Positions 19,385 through 29,089 of a stretch of 64,000 nt of DNA are shown in pieces. Every line of letters starts with the position of its first letter. Positions within the stretch are counted from its first letter, which is position 1. The notes below the pieces were generated by a model. It did no database searches. It had not been told where the DNA came from and saw only the letters and a program-made list of their open reading frames with translations. The translations under genes were made by a program, and so were the position numbers. The DNA lies in contig NZ_SMLG01000004.1 in NCBI RefSeq assembly GCF_004349195.1, positions 266,399 to 330,398 on the forward strand. Reading direction: 5' to 3'. This stretch comes from Flavobacterium rhamnosiphilum (GTDB taxonomy: Bacteria; Bacteroidota; Bacteroidia; Flavobacteriales; Flavobacteriaceae).

Positions 19385-19430
19385 TAGCCCAAATGAGATT
19401 AGCAAACAATTTCATTTGGGCTATTGTTAT
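19385..19430 (+). terminator. terminator hairpin after the GH3 gene
   Basis: The 12-bp perfect stem TAGCCCAAATGA / TCATTTGGGCTA (19385-19396, 19412-19423) is followed by a modest T-rich stretch, 27 bases after the stop codon. Confidence 0.6.
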
Positions 19431-19492
19431 TAAAAGCGTTATTATGAATTTTATTTGAAGTATTTAGTTTCAAACTTCACTCTGTATTATAG

Positions 19493-19500
19493 TATATTTG
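19493..19500 (+). promoter_or_regulatory. -7 promoter box upstream of the PAP2 gene
   Basis: A perfect TATATTTG 16 bases before the ATG at 19517; no clear -33 TTG. Confidence 0.5.
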
Positions 19501-19516
19501 AGCTAAAAATAGCTTG

Positions 19517-20155
19517 ATGAAAAATAAGAATACCGTTTTTACAAAAGTCAATTTAATTGTGTTGCTTTTTTGCATGACTTTTGTAAATGCTCAAAATATG
19601 GATATAAATATGCTACGCGATATTAATGTAGATAGAAATAAAGACTTAGATCCCACTTTTAAATTGGTAACGAATAGTGCGGTTCCATTTAGTGTTGCAA
19701 CTCCCATTATTATATATTCTGTTGGTTTAATAAAGAAAGATAGTTCCATCAAGAAACAGGCAATTTTTATAGGAGAAACATTTTTAGTGAATGCATTTAT
19801 TACCACTGCATTGAAACATACTATGAAAAGGGACAGACCATTTGAAACCTATCCCGATATTGATCAAGCAACATCGGCAGTGGAGAGTTCATTTCCTTCC
19901 GGTCATACTTCTTTAGCTTTTGCAACAGCAACATCACTGAGCATAGCATATCCCAAATGGTACGTAATTGCGCCATCTTTTGTATGGGCAGGAGCAGTAG
20001 GATATTCACGAATGCATTTAGGGGTTCATTATTCAAGTGATGTATTTGCAGGAGCAATTATAGGAAGCGGCTCGGCTTATCTCAGCCATAAAGTGAATAA
20101 ATGGATTAATAAAAAAAGGTCTAAAAAAGGACAAGTAGCGCATGAAACAATGTAA
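19517..20155 (+). CDS. PAP2-family membrane phosphatase
   Basis: The 212-residue protein has an N-terminal signal or membrane segment, then the three-part PAP2 (type 2 phosphatidic acid phosphatase) signature: KHTMKRDRPFE, PSGHTSLAFA and SRMHLGVHYSSDVFAG. These supply the catalytic histidines and phosphate-binding Arg/Lys residues. It may dephosphorylate undecaprenyl pyrophosphate, phosphatidylglycerol phosphate or a lipid A phosphate; the sequence does not say which. The ATG at 19517 is used rather than the adjacent TTG at 19514. Confidence 0.88.
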   Translation: MKNKNTVFTKVNLIVLLFCMTFVNAQNMDINMLRDINVDRNKDLDPTFKLVTNSAVPFSVATPIIIYSVGLIKKDSSIKKQAIFIGETFLVNAFITTALKHTMKRDRPFETYPDIDQATSAVESSFPSGHTSLAFATATSLSIAYPKWYVIAPSFVWAGAVGYSRMHLGVHYSSDVFAGAIIGSGSAYLSHKVNKWINKKRSKKGQVAHETM

Positions 20156-20235
20156 TTATCTTTTATAGTATTTAACTTAAATTTCCATAAAAGGCATTCC
20201 TATTTTTCTTAAATTCGTTTCATTAAAACACATAC

Positions 20236-21369
20236 ATGAAAATTGCAATAGTTTGTTATCCTACCTTTGGAGGAAGTGGTGTTGTCGCTACAGAATTAGG
20301 TCTTGAATTGGCAAGACGTGGTCACGAAATTCATTTTATAACGTATAGCCAACCCGTTCGTTTGGCGCTTTTAAATGCAAATGTGCATTATCACGAAGTG
20401 AATGTTCCTGAATATCCATTGTTTCATTATCAACCTTACGAATTGGCTTTGTCAAGCAAATTAGTTGACATGGTAAAGTTATATAAAATCGAATTGCTTC
20501 ACGTGCATTATGCTATTCCGCATGCTTATGCGGGGTATATGGCAAAACAAATGCTGAAAGATGAGGGAATTAATATTCCAATGGTGACTACACTTCACGG
20601 AACTGATATAACATTAGTAGGGAATCATCCATTCTATAAACCAGCAGTAACTTTTAGCATTAACAAATCGGATTTTGTTACTTCGGTTTCCCAAAGTTTG
20701 AAAGATGATACCCATAAATTATTTAATATAAAAAACGAAATTGAGGTAATTCCTAATTTTATAGAATTAGATAAAAACGTCAATGATCCCACTATTGCTT
20801 GTCATCGTTCCGTAATGGCAAAGGAAAATGAGCGAATCATTACTCATATCAGTAACTTCAGAAAAGTAAAACGAATTCCGGATATAATTAAAATTTTCTA
20901 TACTATTCAAAAAGAGATTCCTGCTAAATTGATGATGGTAGGAGATGGTCCTGAAAAAGAAAAAGCAGAATATTTATGTCAGGAATTAGGAATTCAGGAT
21001 AAAGTTATTTTTTTTGGAAACAGTAATGAAATCGATAAAATTTTGAGTTATACTGATTTATTCCTGTTGCCATCTGAAACCGAAAGTTTTGGACTTGCCG
21101 CTTTAGAAGCAATGGCTTGGAGTGTTCCTGTAATTTCAAGTAACTCTGGAGGCTTACCAGAAGTAAATTTTGACGGTATTTCTGGATATTTGAGTGATGT
21201 GGGAAACACGGATGAAATGGCACAAAATGCTTTGAAAATTTTAAAAGACGATGCTACTCTTCAGAAATTTAAAGAAAATGCGCTGTCAGTTGCAAAACAA
21301 TTTGACATCAAAAACATCTTGCCACTTTACGAAGAATTATATAAAAAAGCCATAAAAAAATACGCATAG
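20236..21369 (+). CDS. bshA: N-acetyl-alpha-D-glucosaminyl L-malate synthase
   Basis: A GT4-family glycosyltransferase of 377 residues that joins GlcNAc from UDP-GlcNAc to L-malate, the first step of bacillithiol synthesis. The N-terminus CYPTFGGSGVVATELG is characteristic of BshA. The UDP-binding part shows MVGDGPEKEKAE and the EX7E-type motif in SETESFGLAALEAMA. Length equals the usual 375-385 residues. The bshB and bshC genes are not in this window. It stands alone on its strand, with an imperfect -7 box (TAAATTCG) about 35 bases upstream. Confidence 0.94.
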   Translation: MKIAIVCYPTFGGSGVVATELGLELARRGHEIHFITYSQPVRLALLNANVHYHEVNVPEYPLFHYQPYELALSSKLVDMVKLYKIELLHVHYAIPHAYAGYMAKQMLKDEGINIPMVTTLHGTDITLVGNHPFYKPAVTFSINKSDFVTSVSQSLKDDTHKLFNIKNEIEVIPNFIELDKNVNDPTIACHRSVMAKENERIITHISNFRKVKRIPDIIKIFYTIQKEIPAKLMMVGDGPEKEKAEYLCQELGIQDKVIFFGNSNEIDKILSYTDLFLLPSETESFGLAALEAMAWSVPVISSNSGGLPEVNFDGISGYLSDVGNTDEMAQNALKILKDDATLQKFKENALSVAKQFDIKNILPLYEELYKKAIKKYA

Positions 21370-21441
21370 ATTTTACATTTTTCTATAATAGAAGCAAGTA
21401 ACATTTTTTAAATTTAATTTATTAATCAATAAAATTCTGCA

Positions 21442-21870
21442 ATGAAAAAAATATTAGTAGCACTAGTGGCTGTAACTTTAGTTTCCTGTGGCGCAACATC
21501 TACAAAAAGTTCCGATAAAAATTCTTTATATGAAGTCTTGACCCAACAGACGAATGGCGGTGCAAGTATTCGTTTTTTTGAGATTCTTTCGGAACCAAAT
21601 GAAATTGCAATGCTACAGAATGATGAAAATTTAAAAAATAAAATTAGTCCGAATGATATTCAGACTTCTAATTTTATAGTTTTGAATATGGGTGAAAAAA
21701 CTTCGGGAGGTTATAGTATAGGAATTGATACTGTAGTAGAAACCGATAAAAATATTGTTATCACTATAAAAGAAACTAGCCCTGAACCTGGGAGCATGGT
21801 TACACAAGCATTTACAAATCCTTTTTGTGTAGTCAAAATAAATTCCAAAAAAGAAATTATTTTTAAATAA
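21442..21870 (+). CDS. PrcB-like lipoprotein
   Basis: The 142-residue lipoprotein has a typical SPII signal (TLVSC, Cys at about 16). Its C-terminal half, including FIVLNMGEKTSGGYSIGID and the following beta strands, matches the PrcB_C domain, first described in a protease-complex protein of Treponema denticola. In most bacteria the domain's role is unknown. It would sit at the periplasmic face of a membrane. It is separated by 72 bp from bshA and ends at a terminator shared with the convergent barrel gene. Confidence 0.75.
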   Translation: MKKILVALVAVTLVSCGATSTKSSDKNSLYEVLTQQTNGGASIRFFEILSEPNEIAMLQNDENLKNKISPNDIQTSNFIVLNMGEKTSGGYSIGIDTVVETDKNIVITIKETSPEPGSMVTQAFTNPFCVVKINSKKEIIFK

Positions 21871-21903
21871 AAAAAACGCCACTAGAAATAGTGGCGTTTT
21901 TAA
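21871..21903. terminator. bidirectional terminator between the PrcB-like and barrel genes
   Basis: The perfect 9-bp stem ACGCCACTA / TAGTGGCGT with a GAAA loop is flanked by A-run on the left and T-run on the right, so it can serve both convergent genes. Confidence 0.85.
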
Positions 21904-21920
21904 TATGTTTTCTAAAAATA

Positions 21921-22427
21921 TTAGAATTGGTATCTAAGTCCTAGTGCAATATCAGAACCGTAATTGTTTTCGTAATATCCATTTCCTCCAAACTCAGGTC
22001 TGAAATCTAATGAAATTAACAAAGGAATGTCAAAATTGTATTCAATACCAATATCTCCAGCAGCAAATACAAACGTTTCATTAAATGAATTGTTGTCATT
22101 GTCATCATAACTGTAGCTTCCTACACCACCACCTACACCAGCATACCAGTTGAAACCACCATCAATGTTCCATACCCATTGGTACAAAGCTGCTAATTTT
22201 ACTGCATTGTCATCAAAACCATTATTGTTGTAGTTACTTCTGTTTCTCCAACCTAAATCAAGTTCAAGTCTATTGTTGCTTCCTAATGCTCTTTGGTAAG
22301 AAAGTTCTCCACCAAAACCATTATTACCACCTAAACGTAATCCCAATGCGTTTTTCGAAATGTCTTGTGCTTGTGCGGTAAATGCTAATCCAATTAACAT
22401 TATTGCCGATAAAATAATTTTTTTCAT
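21921..22427 (-). CDS. small outer-membrane beta-barrel protein
   Basis: The 168-residue precursor has a clear signal peptide (MKKIILSAIMLIGLAFTAQAQ) and then alternating amphipathic strands with Gly/Asn-rich turns (NALGLRLGGNNGFGGELSYQ, NNRLELDLGWRN) up to a terminal aromatic residue in LGLRYQF, as expected of a small OmpW/OmpX-like barrel. No specific substrate can be inferred. It is probably well expressed, with its own promoter and a strong shared terminator. Confidence 0.8.
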   Translation of the reverse strand: MKKIILSAIMLIGLAFTAQAQDISKNALGLRLGGNNGFGGELSYQRALGSNNRLELDLGWRNRSNYNNNGFDDNAVKLAALYQWVWNIDGGFNWYAGVGGGVGSYSYDDNDNNSFNETFVFAAGDIGIEYNFDIPLLISLDFRPEFGGNGYYENNYGSDIALGLRYQF

Positions 22428-22446
22428 AAGTAAGTTTTTATAGCTA

Positions 22447-22454
22447 CAAATGTA
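22447..22454 (-). promoter_or_regulatory. -7 promoter box upstream of the barrel gene
   Basis: The minus strand reads TACATTTG, a perfect TAnnTTTG, about 20 bases before the ATG. Confidence 0.5.
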
Positions 22455-22546
22455 TGATTTAGTAGGATATGAATTTTATAAAATTTTAAAGAAAAGTTAT
22501 ATAATTTACGTTTTTTTAGAATTTTGATACCTTTTTTATATTGGCA

Positions 22547-23386
22547 TTACATTAGGATATTTTGTTTCGAGAAAAGCGCTGAAGGCACTATTTGATTGCT
22601 TAAAATATCTTCCATTTCAAAAAGATTTTCTTCTTCAACATAGTTTGTTTCGGAATAACTATATAATTTCCAACGCTTTTTATTGTATTCCAATGCAGTC
22701 AAATTCTCCACCCAATCCCCGGAATTTAAATACAAAGTTGCACCATTTTTGTTTTCTTTATGAATCATTTTCGGTTCATGGATATGCCCACAAATAACAT
22801 AGTCATAGTTGTTTTCTATAGCTAATTCGGTGGCTGTTTTCTCAAAATCAGAAATGTGTTTTACTGCTTTTTTGACGCTTGCTTTTATTTTTTTAGAAAA
22901 AGAATACGGTTCTCTTCCTAATTTTGACAAACACCAATTGACAAAACGGTTTGAAAGTATTAAATAATCATATCCTAAACCGCCAAGTTTGGCAATCCAT
23001 TTTGAGTGTTGTACAGAAGCATCAAAGACATCGCCATGAAATATCCAAGCTTTTTTGTCATCAAGGTCTAATACTAATTTGTCCACTAATGCAAAATTAC
23101 CCATATTCATGTCGCTAAATTTTCGGAGCATTTCGTCATGATTTCCTGTGATGTAGTAAACCTTAGTCCCTTTGGATGCAAAACTTATAATTTTTTGTAT
23201 GACTTTTAAATGTGCTTTTGGAAAGTAGGATTTTCGGAACTGCCATACATCTATAATATCACCATTCAAGACTAACGTTTTAGGCTTTATAGAAGATAAA
23301 TAATTATAAAGTTCTTTAGCATGACTACCAAAAGTTCCAAGGTGCACATCAGAAATCACCACTAACTCGACTTTTCTTTTTTTCAA
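22547..23386 (-). CDS. LpxH-like metallophosphoesterase (UDP-2,3-diacylglucosamine diphosphatase family)
   Basis: The 279-residue protein has the calcineurin-like metal motifs in order: DVHLG, NGDIID, GNHDE, FHGDVFD and GHIHEPK. These coordinate two metal ions. The arrangement and length fit LpxH-type phosphoesterases that remove UMP from UDP-2,3-diacylglucosamine in lipid A synthesis, consistent with an LPS-making outer membrane (lptD is also here). Because the family also includes other phosphoesterases, I leave out the gene symbol. Confidence 0.82.
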   Translation of the reverse strand: MKKRKVELVVISDVHLGTFGSHAKELYNYLSSIKPKTLVLNGDIIDVWQFRKSYFPKAHLKVIQKIISFASKGTKVYYITGNHDEMLRKFSDMNMGNFALVDKLVLDLDDKKAWIFHGDVFDASVQHSKWIAKLGGLGYDYLILSNRFVNWCLSKLGREPYSFSKKIKASVKKAVKHISDFEKTATELAIENNYDYVICGHIHEPKMIHKENKNGATLYLNSGDWVENLTALEYNKKRWKLYSYSETNYVEEENLFEMEDILSNQIVPSALFSKQNILM

Positions 23387-23509
23387 TGTATTTGAATTTG
23401 AAGTTTACCAAATTAATAGAATTATTAGCAATAGAAATGAAATTAAAGGTTAAGAAATCTAAGACAAGATTAAATTAATATCAATAAATGTGAAATGTTT
23501 CTTAAAACT

Positions 23510-23531
23510 TTATCCCGAAATCTCGGGATAA
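23510..23531. repeat. short perfect palindrome upstream of aroC
   Basis: TTATCCCGA and TCGGGATAA flank a 4-base loop. It lies about 26 bases upstream of the aroC -7 box, so it might be a protein-binding site, a short dispersed repeat or a leftover terminator; there is no T-run. Confidence 0.45.
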
Positions 23532-23556
23532 GCTTTTAAACTTTAAACTAAAATGG

Positions 23557-23564
23557 TACTTTTG
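23557..23564 (+). promoter_or_regulatory. -7 promoter box upstream of aroC
   Basis: A perfect TACTTTTG 16 bases before the ATG of aroC. Confidence 0.5.
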
Positions 23565-23580
23565 TTCAAAACTAATTATA

Positions 23581-24639
23581 ATGGCAGGAAATAGCTACGG
23601 AACACTATTTAGAATAACAACTTTTGGAGAATCACATGGTGAAGCATTAGGCGGTATAATAGATGGTTGCCCTCCTGGAATAACTATAGATTTAGATGCA
23701 ATTCAATTTGAAATGTCAAGAAGAAAGCCGGGTCAATCGGCTATAGTTACCCAACGTAAAGAGCCGGATGATGTACAATTTCTTTCCGGAATATTTGAAG
23801 GTAAAACAACTGGAACTCCCATAGGTTTCATTATCCCGAATACCAATCAAAAATCAGACGATTACTCTCATATAAAAGATAATTACAGACCCAGTCATGC
23901 CGATTATGTGTATGAGAAAAAATATGGTGTTCGTGATTACCGTGGAGGTGGACGAAGTTCTGCACGTGAAACCGCCAGCAGAGTGGTGGCTGGAGCGGTA
24001 GCCAAACAAATGTTACCAGAAATAAAAATCAACGCTTACGTTTCTTCAGTAGGTCCTATTTTTTTAGAAAAACCATACCAAGAATTAGATTTTTCAAAAA
24101 CTGAAAATAATCCTGTTCGTTGTCCTGATGAAGCATCAGCGGTAATTATGGAGGAATATATTCGTGATATTCGCAAACAAGGGGACACTGTTGGTGGAAC
24201 CGTAACTTGTGTGATTCAAAATGTGCCTATTGGTTTAGGAGAGCCGGTATTTGACAAACTTCATGCTGAATTGGGCAAAGCCATGCTTTCTATTAATGCC
24301 GTAAAAGGATTTGAATTTGGAAGTGGTTTTTGCGGAGCTAAGATGAAAGGAAGCGAGCACAATGATTTATACAATCCTGACGGAACTACTAAAACGAATC
24401 TTTCAGGAGGAATCCAAGGCGGAATTAGTAATGGAATGGATATTTATTTCCGTGTGGCTTTCAAGCCTGTAGCTACAATTATGCAAAAACAAGAATCATT
24501 GGATAACAAAGGTAATATTACCGAGATGACTGGAAAAGGGCGTCATGATCCTTGTGTAGTGCCGCGTGCAGTGCCTATAGTTGAGGCAATGGCTGCCATT
24601 GTACTTGCTGATTTTTATTTAATAAACAAAACCTATTAA
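23581..24639 (+). CDS. aroC: chorismate synthase
   Basis: The 352-residue enzyme makes chorismate from EPSP, using reduced FMN, at the last step of the shikimate pathway. The family signatures are clear: [18 protein letters not shown] near the start, and [20 protein letters not shown] (about residues 120-139) and the C-terminal region [19 protein letters not shown]. The length is typical of bacterial AroC. It stands alone between the phosphoesterase and a symporter, with its own -7 box, and no other aro genes are nearby. Confidence 0.98.
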   Translation: MAGNSYGTLFRITTFGESHGEALGGIIDGCPPGITIDLDAIQFEMSRRKPGQSAIVTQRKEPDDVQFLSGIFEGKTTGTPIGFIIPNTNQKSDDYSHIKDNYRPSHADYVYEKKYGVRDYRGGGRSSARETASRVVAGAVAKQMLPEIKINAYVSSVGPIFLEKPYQELDFSKTENNPVRCPDEASAVIMEEYIRDIRKQGDTVGGTVTCVIQNVPIGLGEPVFDKLHAELGKAMLSINAVKGFEFGSGFCGAKMKGSEHNDLYNPDGTTKTNLSGGIQGGISNGMDIYFRVAFKPVATIMQKQESLDNKGNITEMTGKGRHDPCVVPRAVPIVEAMAAIVLADFYLINKTY

Positions 24640-24790
24640 TATTAATTTTTGAAGCTTTTCCTGCTTTATACTTTATCTTTCTTTACTGTAAACAGGAAAA
24701 GGATGCTGTTTTAAAGTTCACGGAACTCTTATGAAAATAAAAGTGAAGTGAAATAATCAGGGCTAAGACTAAAACCTAACAATCAATTTA

Positions 24791-26071
24791 ATGAATACCA
24801 AAACAACTAAAAAACCATCTTTTTTTTCAGGATTAACAGGACAAATATTAATAGCTATGGTTTTGGGCGCCATTCTGGGAATTATAATTCATAATTCAAT
24901 TTCTCCAGAAGCAGCTCAAGGCTTTAGTGCAAAAATTAAAATCCTCGCAACAATTTTCATTAGATTAGTTCAAATGATTATCTCGCCATTAGTTTTTACA
25001 ACGCTTGTTGTAGGAATTGCAAAACTGGGTGATATTAAAGCAGTAGGAAGAATAGGCGGTAAAGCAATGGGTTGGTTTTTTACGGCTTCATTCGTATCGT
25101 TATTATTGGGAATGTTTTTTGTAAACATACTTGAACCGGGAGTTGGACTTAATTTATCAAATGTTGATTTAGCCTCTGTCTCAGAAGTTACTGCAAAAAC
25201 TCAAAATATATCCTTTGAAAACTTTATAGAGCATATTGTACCAAAAAGTATTTTTGAAGCAATGGCTACCAATGAAATTTTACAAATTGTAATTTTTTCT
25301 ATTTTCTTTGGTTTAGCGGCAGCAGCATTGGGAGATTATGTAAAGCCTGTTACAAATGCTTTAGATAAAACCTCTCATATTGTTCTTAAAATGGTTAACT
25401 ACGTAATGAAGTTTGCTCCAATAGGTGTTTTTGGTGCGATTGCCGGAGTATTCGCCGTAAGAGATTTTCAGGAATTAGCGATTACATATTTCAAATTTTT
25501 TGGTTCATTCTTAGTGGGAATTTCATCACTTTGGCTGGTATTAATAGTAGTAGGTTATATTTTTCTAAAAAGTAGAATGACCGTTTTACTTAAAAGAATT
25601 GTGAGCCCTTTGATTATTGCTTTTGGAACAACCAGTAGCGAAGCAGTTTTTCCAAAATTAACGGAAGAATTAGAACGTTTTGGAGTAAAAGACAGAATTG
25701 TTTCTTTCATGTTACCACTTGGGTATTCTTTCAACCTGGATGGAAGTATGATGTACATGACTTTTGCCAGTATTTTTATTGCTCAAGCCTACGGAATCGA
25801 TTTAGATTTAGGAACACAAATGACCATGCTTTTAGTTTTAATGCTTACCAGCAAAGGTATTGCAGGTGTTCCAAGAGCAAGTTTAGTAGTGGTTGCTGCA
25901 ACCTGCGGTATGTTTGACATTCCAATTGAAGGAATCGCATTAATTTTACCAATAGATCATTTTTGCGATATGTTTCGTAGTGCAACAAATGTTTTAGGGA
26001 ATGCCTTGGCTACATCCGTTGTTGGTCAATGGGAAGGTGATGATGAAAATGAAGCTGTAATTTCAGAATAG
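24791..26071 (+). CDS. dicarboxylate/amino acid:cation symporter (DAACS family)
   Basis: The 426-residue inner-membrane protein has about eight transmembrane helices and two re-entrant loops characteristic of the GltP/DctA family. Visible signatures are AFGTTSSEAVFPKL (re-entrant loop, residues ~280), NLDGSMMYMTFASIFIAQ and the C-terminal substrate-binding helix with IDHFCDMFRSATNVLGN. It imports C4-dicarboxylates or acidic/neutral amino acids with protons or sodium ions. The family call is strong; glutamate, aspartate or dicarboxylate cannot be told apart by eye. It ends at a good terminator. Confidence 0.92.
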   Translation: MNTKTTKKPSFFSGLTGQILIAMVLGAILGIIIHNSISPEAAQGFSAKIKILATIFIRLVQMIISPLVFTTLVVGIAKLGDIKAVGRIGGKAMGWFFTASFVSLLLGMFFVNILEPGVGLNLSNVDLASVSEVTAKTQNISFENFIEHIVPKSIFEAMATNEILQIVIFSIFFGLAAAALGDYVKPVTNALDKTSHIVLKMVNYVMKFAPIGVFGAIAGVFAVRDFQELAITYFKFFGSFLVGISSLWLVLIVVGYIFLKSRMTVLLKRIVSPLIIAFGTTSSEAVFPKLTEELERFGVKDRIVSFMLPLGYSFNLDGSMMYMTFASIFIAQAYGIDLDLGTQMTMLLVLMLTSKGIAGVPRASLVVVAATCGMFDIPIEGIALILPIDHFCDMFRSATNVLGNALATSVVGQWEGDDENEAVISE

Positions 26072-26107
26072 CTGTAATTTTAAGTTTTTCTGGTAAATGA
26101 TATATTT

Positions 26108-26138
26108 AACCTGCTCAATTAGTTGAGCAGGTTTTTTT
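26108..26138 (+). terminator. rho-independent terminator after the symporter
   Basis: The perfect 11-bp stem AACCTGCTCAA / TTGAGCAGGTT with a TTAG loop is followed by seven T residues. Confidence 0.9.
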
Positions 26139-26267
26139 ATGTTTAAAAATTAAATTGGAAACATTTTTTAATTTTACGGCTAGTAGTGCTCTTTTTTGAA
26201 TATCTATTTATTCTGTTTATTTTAATATATAATGTGTGTATATGGCTCCTTTTTTTATTAAAAAATG

Positions 26268-26275
26268 TATATTTG
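26268..26275 (+). promoter_or_regulatory. -7 promoter box upstream of the hybrid kinase
   Basis: A perfect TATATTTG 17 bases before the ATG at 26293. Confidence 0.5.
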
Positions 26276-26292
26276 ATAAACTCTAATTGTTT

Positions 26293-28500
26293 ATGTATCA
26301 TTTACGGATTGTTTTGTTACTATTGTTTGTATTAAATTATTTTGGTAATAATTCAATTGCACAGACAAAAATATATTCAAAGAAAGAAATCACTAAATTA
26401 ACGGATCAAGCATCTCAATACTTAAAAGATGCTAATTTTGAAAAATCTTTGGATATTTCTAAAGTAGCACTTCGTTCCGCTATTGACGCTAATGATTTAT
26501 ATGCTACTGCTATTTGCTATATTACAATTGCAGCGAATTATGCTGAGATGGCCGAATTTGATAAAGCCATATTTTTCTATAACAAGAGTCTATCCTATGC
26601 TGATAAGACGAATAATGACATTTTAAGAAAAAGGATAAATAACAATTTAGGTAATATCTATTGTTTTGAGAAAAAACAATATGTAGAAGGAATAAAATTT
26701 TATGAAAACTCCCTTAAGTACAGTCAAAAATTAGCAGACACTAATCAGGTTTTTATGACCAAACTTAATATTGCTTGGGCTTATTTTGATATTGGTCGTT
26801 TTGAAAAAGGTTTGCCAAGTTTGGAATTCATCAATAAATACAATAAAAAATATGGTGATGAAACAACCGTTGTAGCTTTAAATATGCTAAATGGAATGTA
26901 TTATGCATACAAAGAAAACCATAATAAAGCGACATCATTTTTTTTAAGTGCTATAAAATTTGGAAAAGCAGGAAATGAAAAGTCAGACTTGTCCTTTGCG
27001 CATCTAGAATACTCTAAATATTTATTGAAAAAAGGAGATCATAAAAAAGCATATGAAAATCTCGAACGTTATAATGTAATTACTGATGAACTCTACAATA
27101 AAGAAAAACTTGATAAAGCAACTGTAGCAGGAATAAATTTAGAATTAGACGAGTATAAAAGGGAAATAGACAAAATTGAAATTGAAAAAAAGGCTCAACT
27201 TCAAAGTTTAGAAAAATCTAAAACTATAGTACTACTATTTATTGTTATATTTTTAGTATTGTTGCTATTGCTCTATTCTTTATTCAAAAATAATAATTAT
27301 AAGAAGAAAACGAATGCTGAGCTTTCTGAAACCAATAAGGAATTAATAATTGCCAAAGAAAAAGCAGAAGAAGCTTCCGTATTAAAATCACAATTTGTCT
27401 CTACAATCAGTCATGAATTAAGGACTCCTTTATACGGTGTAGTAGGAATTACTAATATGTTACTTGATGAACATAAAGAATTAGAGCATAGTCCACATTT
27501 AAGTTCTCTTAAATTTTCAGCCAGATATTTATTATCATTAGTGAATGATATTCTGCAAATTAATAAAATTGAAGACAATAGAATTATTCTTGAAAATTTG
27601 AGTTTTAATATTTCTGACGAAATTAATATGATTAAAAGTTCATTATCTTTTATCGCTAAAACGAATGATAATGTTGTTCAAGTGAATGTTGATCCTACTA
27701 TTCCGGAATACTTAATAGGTGATAAGTTAAGGCTTTCTCAAATCATTATGAATTTGGTCAGTAATGCATTGAAATTTACAAAAAAAGGAGAAGTAATCAT
27801 AAGTGTAAACTTGATGAGAGTAGAAGGAAAATCTCATTTTTTAGAATTTAAAATTCAAGACAATGGAATAGGAATTGCAGCTGCTGACCAAGATAAGATT
27901 TTTGATAAATTCGTCCAGGTTGGAAGAAAAGAGACTGATTATCAAGGAACCGGTTTAGGGCTTTCCATTGTAAAGCAACTGCTAGGATTGTTTAATAGCG
28001 ATATTTCGCTCGAAAGTGCGATAGGAAAAGGAACGTCATTCAAATTTGTAATTGCATTTGAATTTAATCCTGAGAAGACAAATGAGATCATCAAAAACAT
28101 TCAAGTTGATATTACTTCTGTTCAAACAATCAATGTTTTAGTAGTGGAGGATAATCATATTAATCAATTGGTTACTAGAAAAACTATAGAAAAGAACAAC
28201 TATAAATGCAGTGTTGTTGACAATGGTTACGCTGCATTGGAAATACTGGAAAAAGAGAATTTTGATGTAATATTGATGGATATTAATATGCCTTTGATCA
28301 ATGGTTTTGAAACTACCAGAAAGATTCGTCTAAAAGGTATAGACATACCAATCGTAGCATTAACGGCATTTGATAAAGCAGAAATAACCGAAGAAGCTCT
28401 TTCAGCCGGAATCAATGATATCATCATAAAACCTTTTGATTCGATTAAATTATTTGAAATCATCAGTATTCTAACATCAAAACCTAAAAGTATTGCTTGA
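26293..28500 (+). CDS. TPR-containing hybrid sensor histidine kinase/response regulator
   Basis: A 735-residue hybrid kinase: signal peptide (ending about SIAQ), periplasmic TPR-like helical repeats (about 35-300), a transmembrane helix (TIVLLFIVIFLVLLLLLY), a short coiled coil, HisKA with phospho-acceptor H374 in SHELRTPLYG, a HATPase_c domain with NLVSNALKF, DNGIGI and GTGLGLSI, and a C-terminal receiver with D663 in LMDINMPLING. No DNA-binding output domain or HPt domain is present, so signal output must go elsewhere. I used the ATG at 26293 rather than the TTG two codons earlier. The stimulus and partner are unknown; no regulator gene is adjacent. Confidence 0.93.
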   Translation: MYHLRIVLLLLFVLNYFGNNSIAQTKIYSKKEITKLTDQASQYLKDANFEKSLDISKVALRSAIDANDLYATAICYITIAANYAEMAEFDKAIFFYNKSLSYADKTNNDILRKRINNNLGNIYCFEKKQYVEGIKFYENSLKYSQKLADTNQVFMTKLNIAWAYFDIGRFEKGLPSLEFINKYNKKYGDETTVVALNMLNGMYYAYKENHNKATSFFLSAIKFGKAGNEKSDLSFAHLEYSKYLLKKGDHKKAYENLERYNVITDELYNKEKLDKATVAGINLELDEYKREIDKIEIEKKAQLQSLEKSKTIVLLFIVIFLVLLLLLYSLFKNNNYKKKTNAELSETNKELIIAKEKAEEASVLKSQFVSTISHELRTPLYGVVGITNMLLDEHKELEHSPHLSSLKFSARYLLSLVNDILQINKIEDNRIILENLSFNISDEINMIKSSLSFIAKTNDNVVQVNVDPTIPEYLIGDKLRLSQIIMNLVSNALKFTKKGEVIISVNLMRVEGKSHFLEFKIQDNGIGIAAADQDKIFDKFVQVGRKETDYQGTGLGLSIVKQLLGLFNSDISLESAIGKGTSFKFVIAFEFNPEKTNEIIKNIQVDITSVQTINVLVVEDNHINQLVTRKTIEKNNYKCSVVDNGYAALEILEKENFDVILMDINMPLINGFETTRKIRLKGIDIPIVALTAFDKAEITEEALSAGINDIIIKPFDSIKLFEIISILTSKPKSIA

Positions 28501-28561
28501 TTTATTTTTATGTAATCTTGTTTTGAAAAAATTTGATTTTAATAGATTTTGCATTAAAATC

Positions 28562-28614
28562 AAAATCGTTAAGCTTTCAAAACCAGTTACTGATTCTAAA
28601 GGCTTAACGATTTT
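28562..28614. terminator. terminator-like inverted repeat between the hybrid kinase and hsp20
   Basis: A perfect 13-bp stem (AAAATCGTTAAGC and GCTTAACGATTTT) encloses a 27-base loop. It lies between two convergent genes and is followed by A/T-rich sequence on both sides. Confidence 0.6.
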
Positions 28615-28636
28615 AATGATTTATATTAAATAGTAT

Positions 28637-29089
28637 TTATTTGATGGCTATAGTTTGATGCGCTTTTTTCTTGCCATTTTCTTTTTTGGCAATGTCTATA
28701 TGCAAAATTCCATCTTTATAGCTGGCTTCAACTTTACTTTCATCAATGTATTCAGGTAAAGTAAAAGTTCTGCAAAATGATTGATAATTAAATTCTTTTC
28801 TAACGTAATTATCTTTTTTTCTTGTTTCCTCTTTTTCCTCTTTTCTCTCTGAAGATATCATAAGCATGTTGTTGTCAATTTCAACTTTGAAATCTTCTTT
28901 TTTCATGCCTGGGGCAGCCAGATCAACTTCTAATTTATTATCTGTTTCTTTTAAGTTTACTGAAGGTAAGTTACTGCCTATAGTAGAAAAATTTTTATCA
29001 GACCAATCAAATACATCCTTTGAAAAAAAATCATCAAAAAGGGTATTCACTGTTGGAAATGAGCTGTTTCTTTTAACTAAAGTTCCCAT
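28637..29089 (-). CDS. Hsp20/alpha-crystallin small heat-shock protein
   Basis: This 150-residue protein has a disordered N-terminus and a complete alpha-crystallin domain (about residues 40-140): LPSVNLKETDNKLEVDLAAPGM, FKVEIDNNMLMISSERK and the late ASYKDGILHIDIAK. Small heat-shock proteins hold unfolding clients for refolding by DnaK or ClpB. Length matches the IbpA/Hsp18 type. Heat-shock regulation is typical of the family, but no heat-shock operator (such as a CIRCE repeat) is visible upstream. Confidence 0.94.
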   Translation of the reverse strand: MGTLVKRNSSFPTVNTLFDDFFSKDVFDWSDKNFSTIGSNLPSVNLKETDNKLEVDLAAPGMKKEDFKVEIDNNMLMISSERKEEKEETRKKDNYVRKEFNYQSFCRTFTLPEYIDESKVEASYKDGILHIDIAKKENGKKKAHQTIAIK

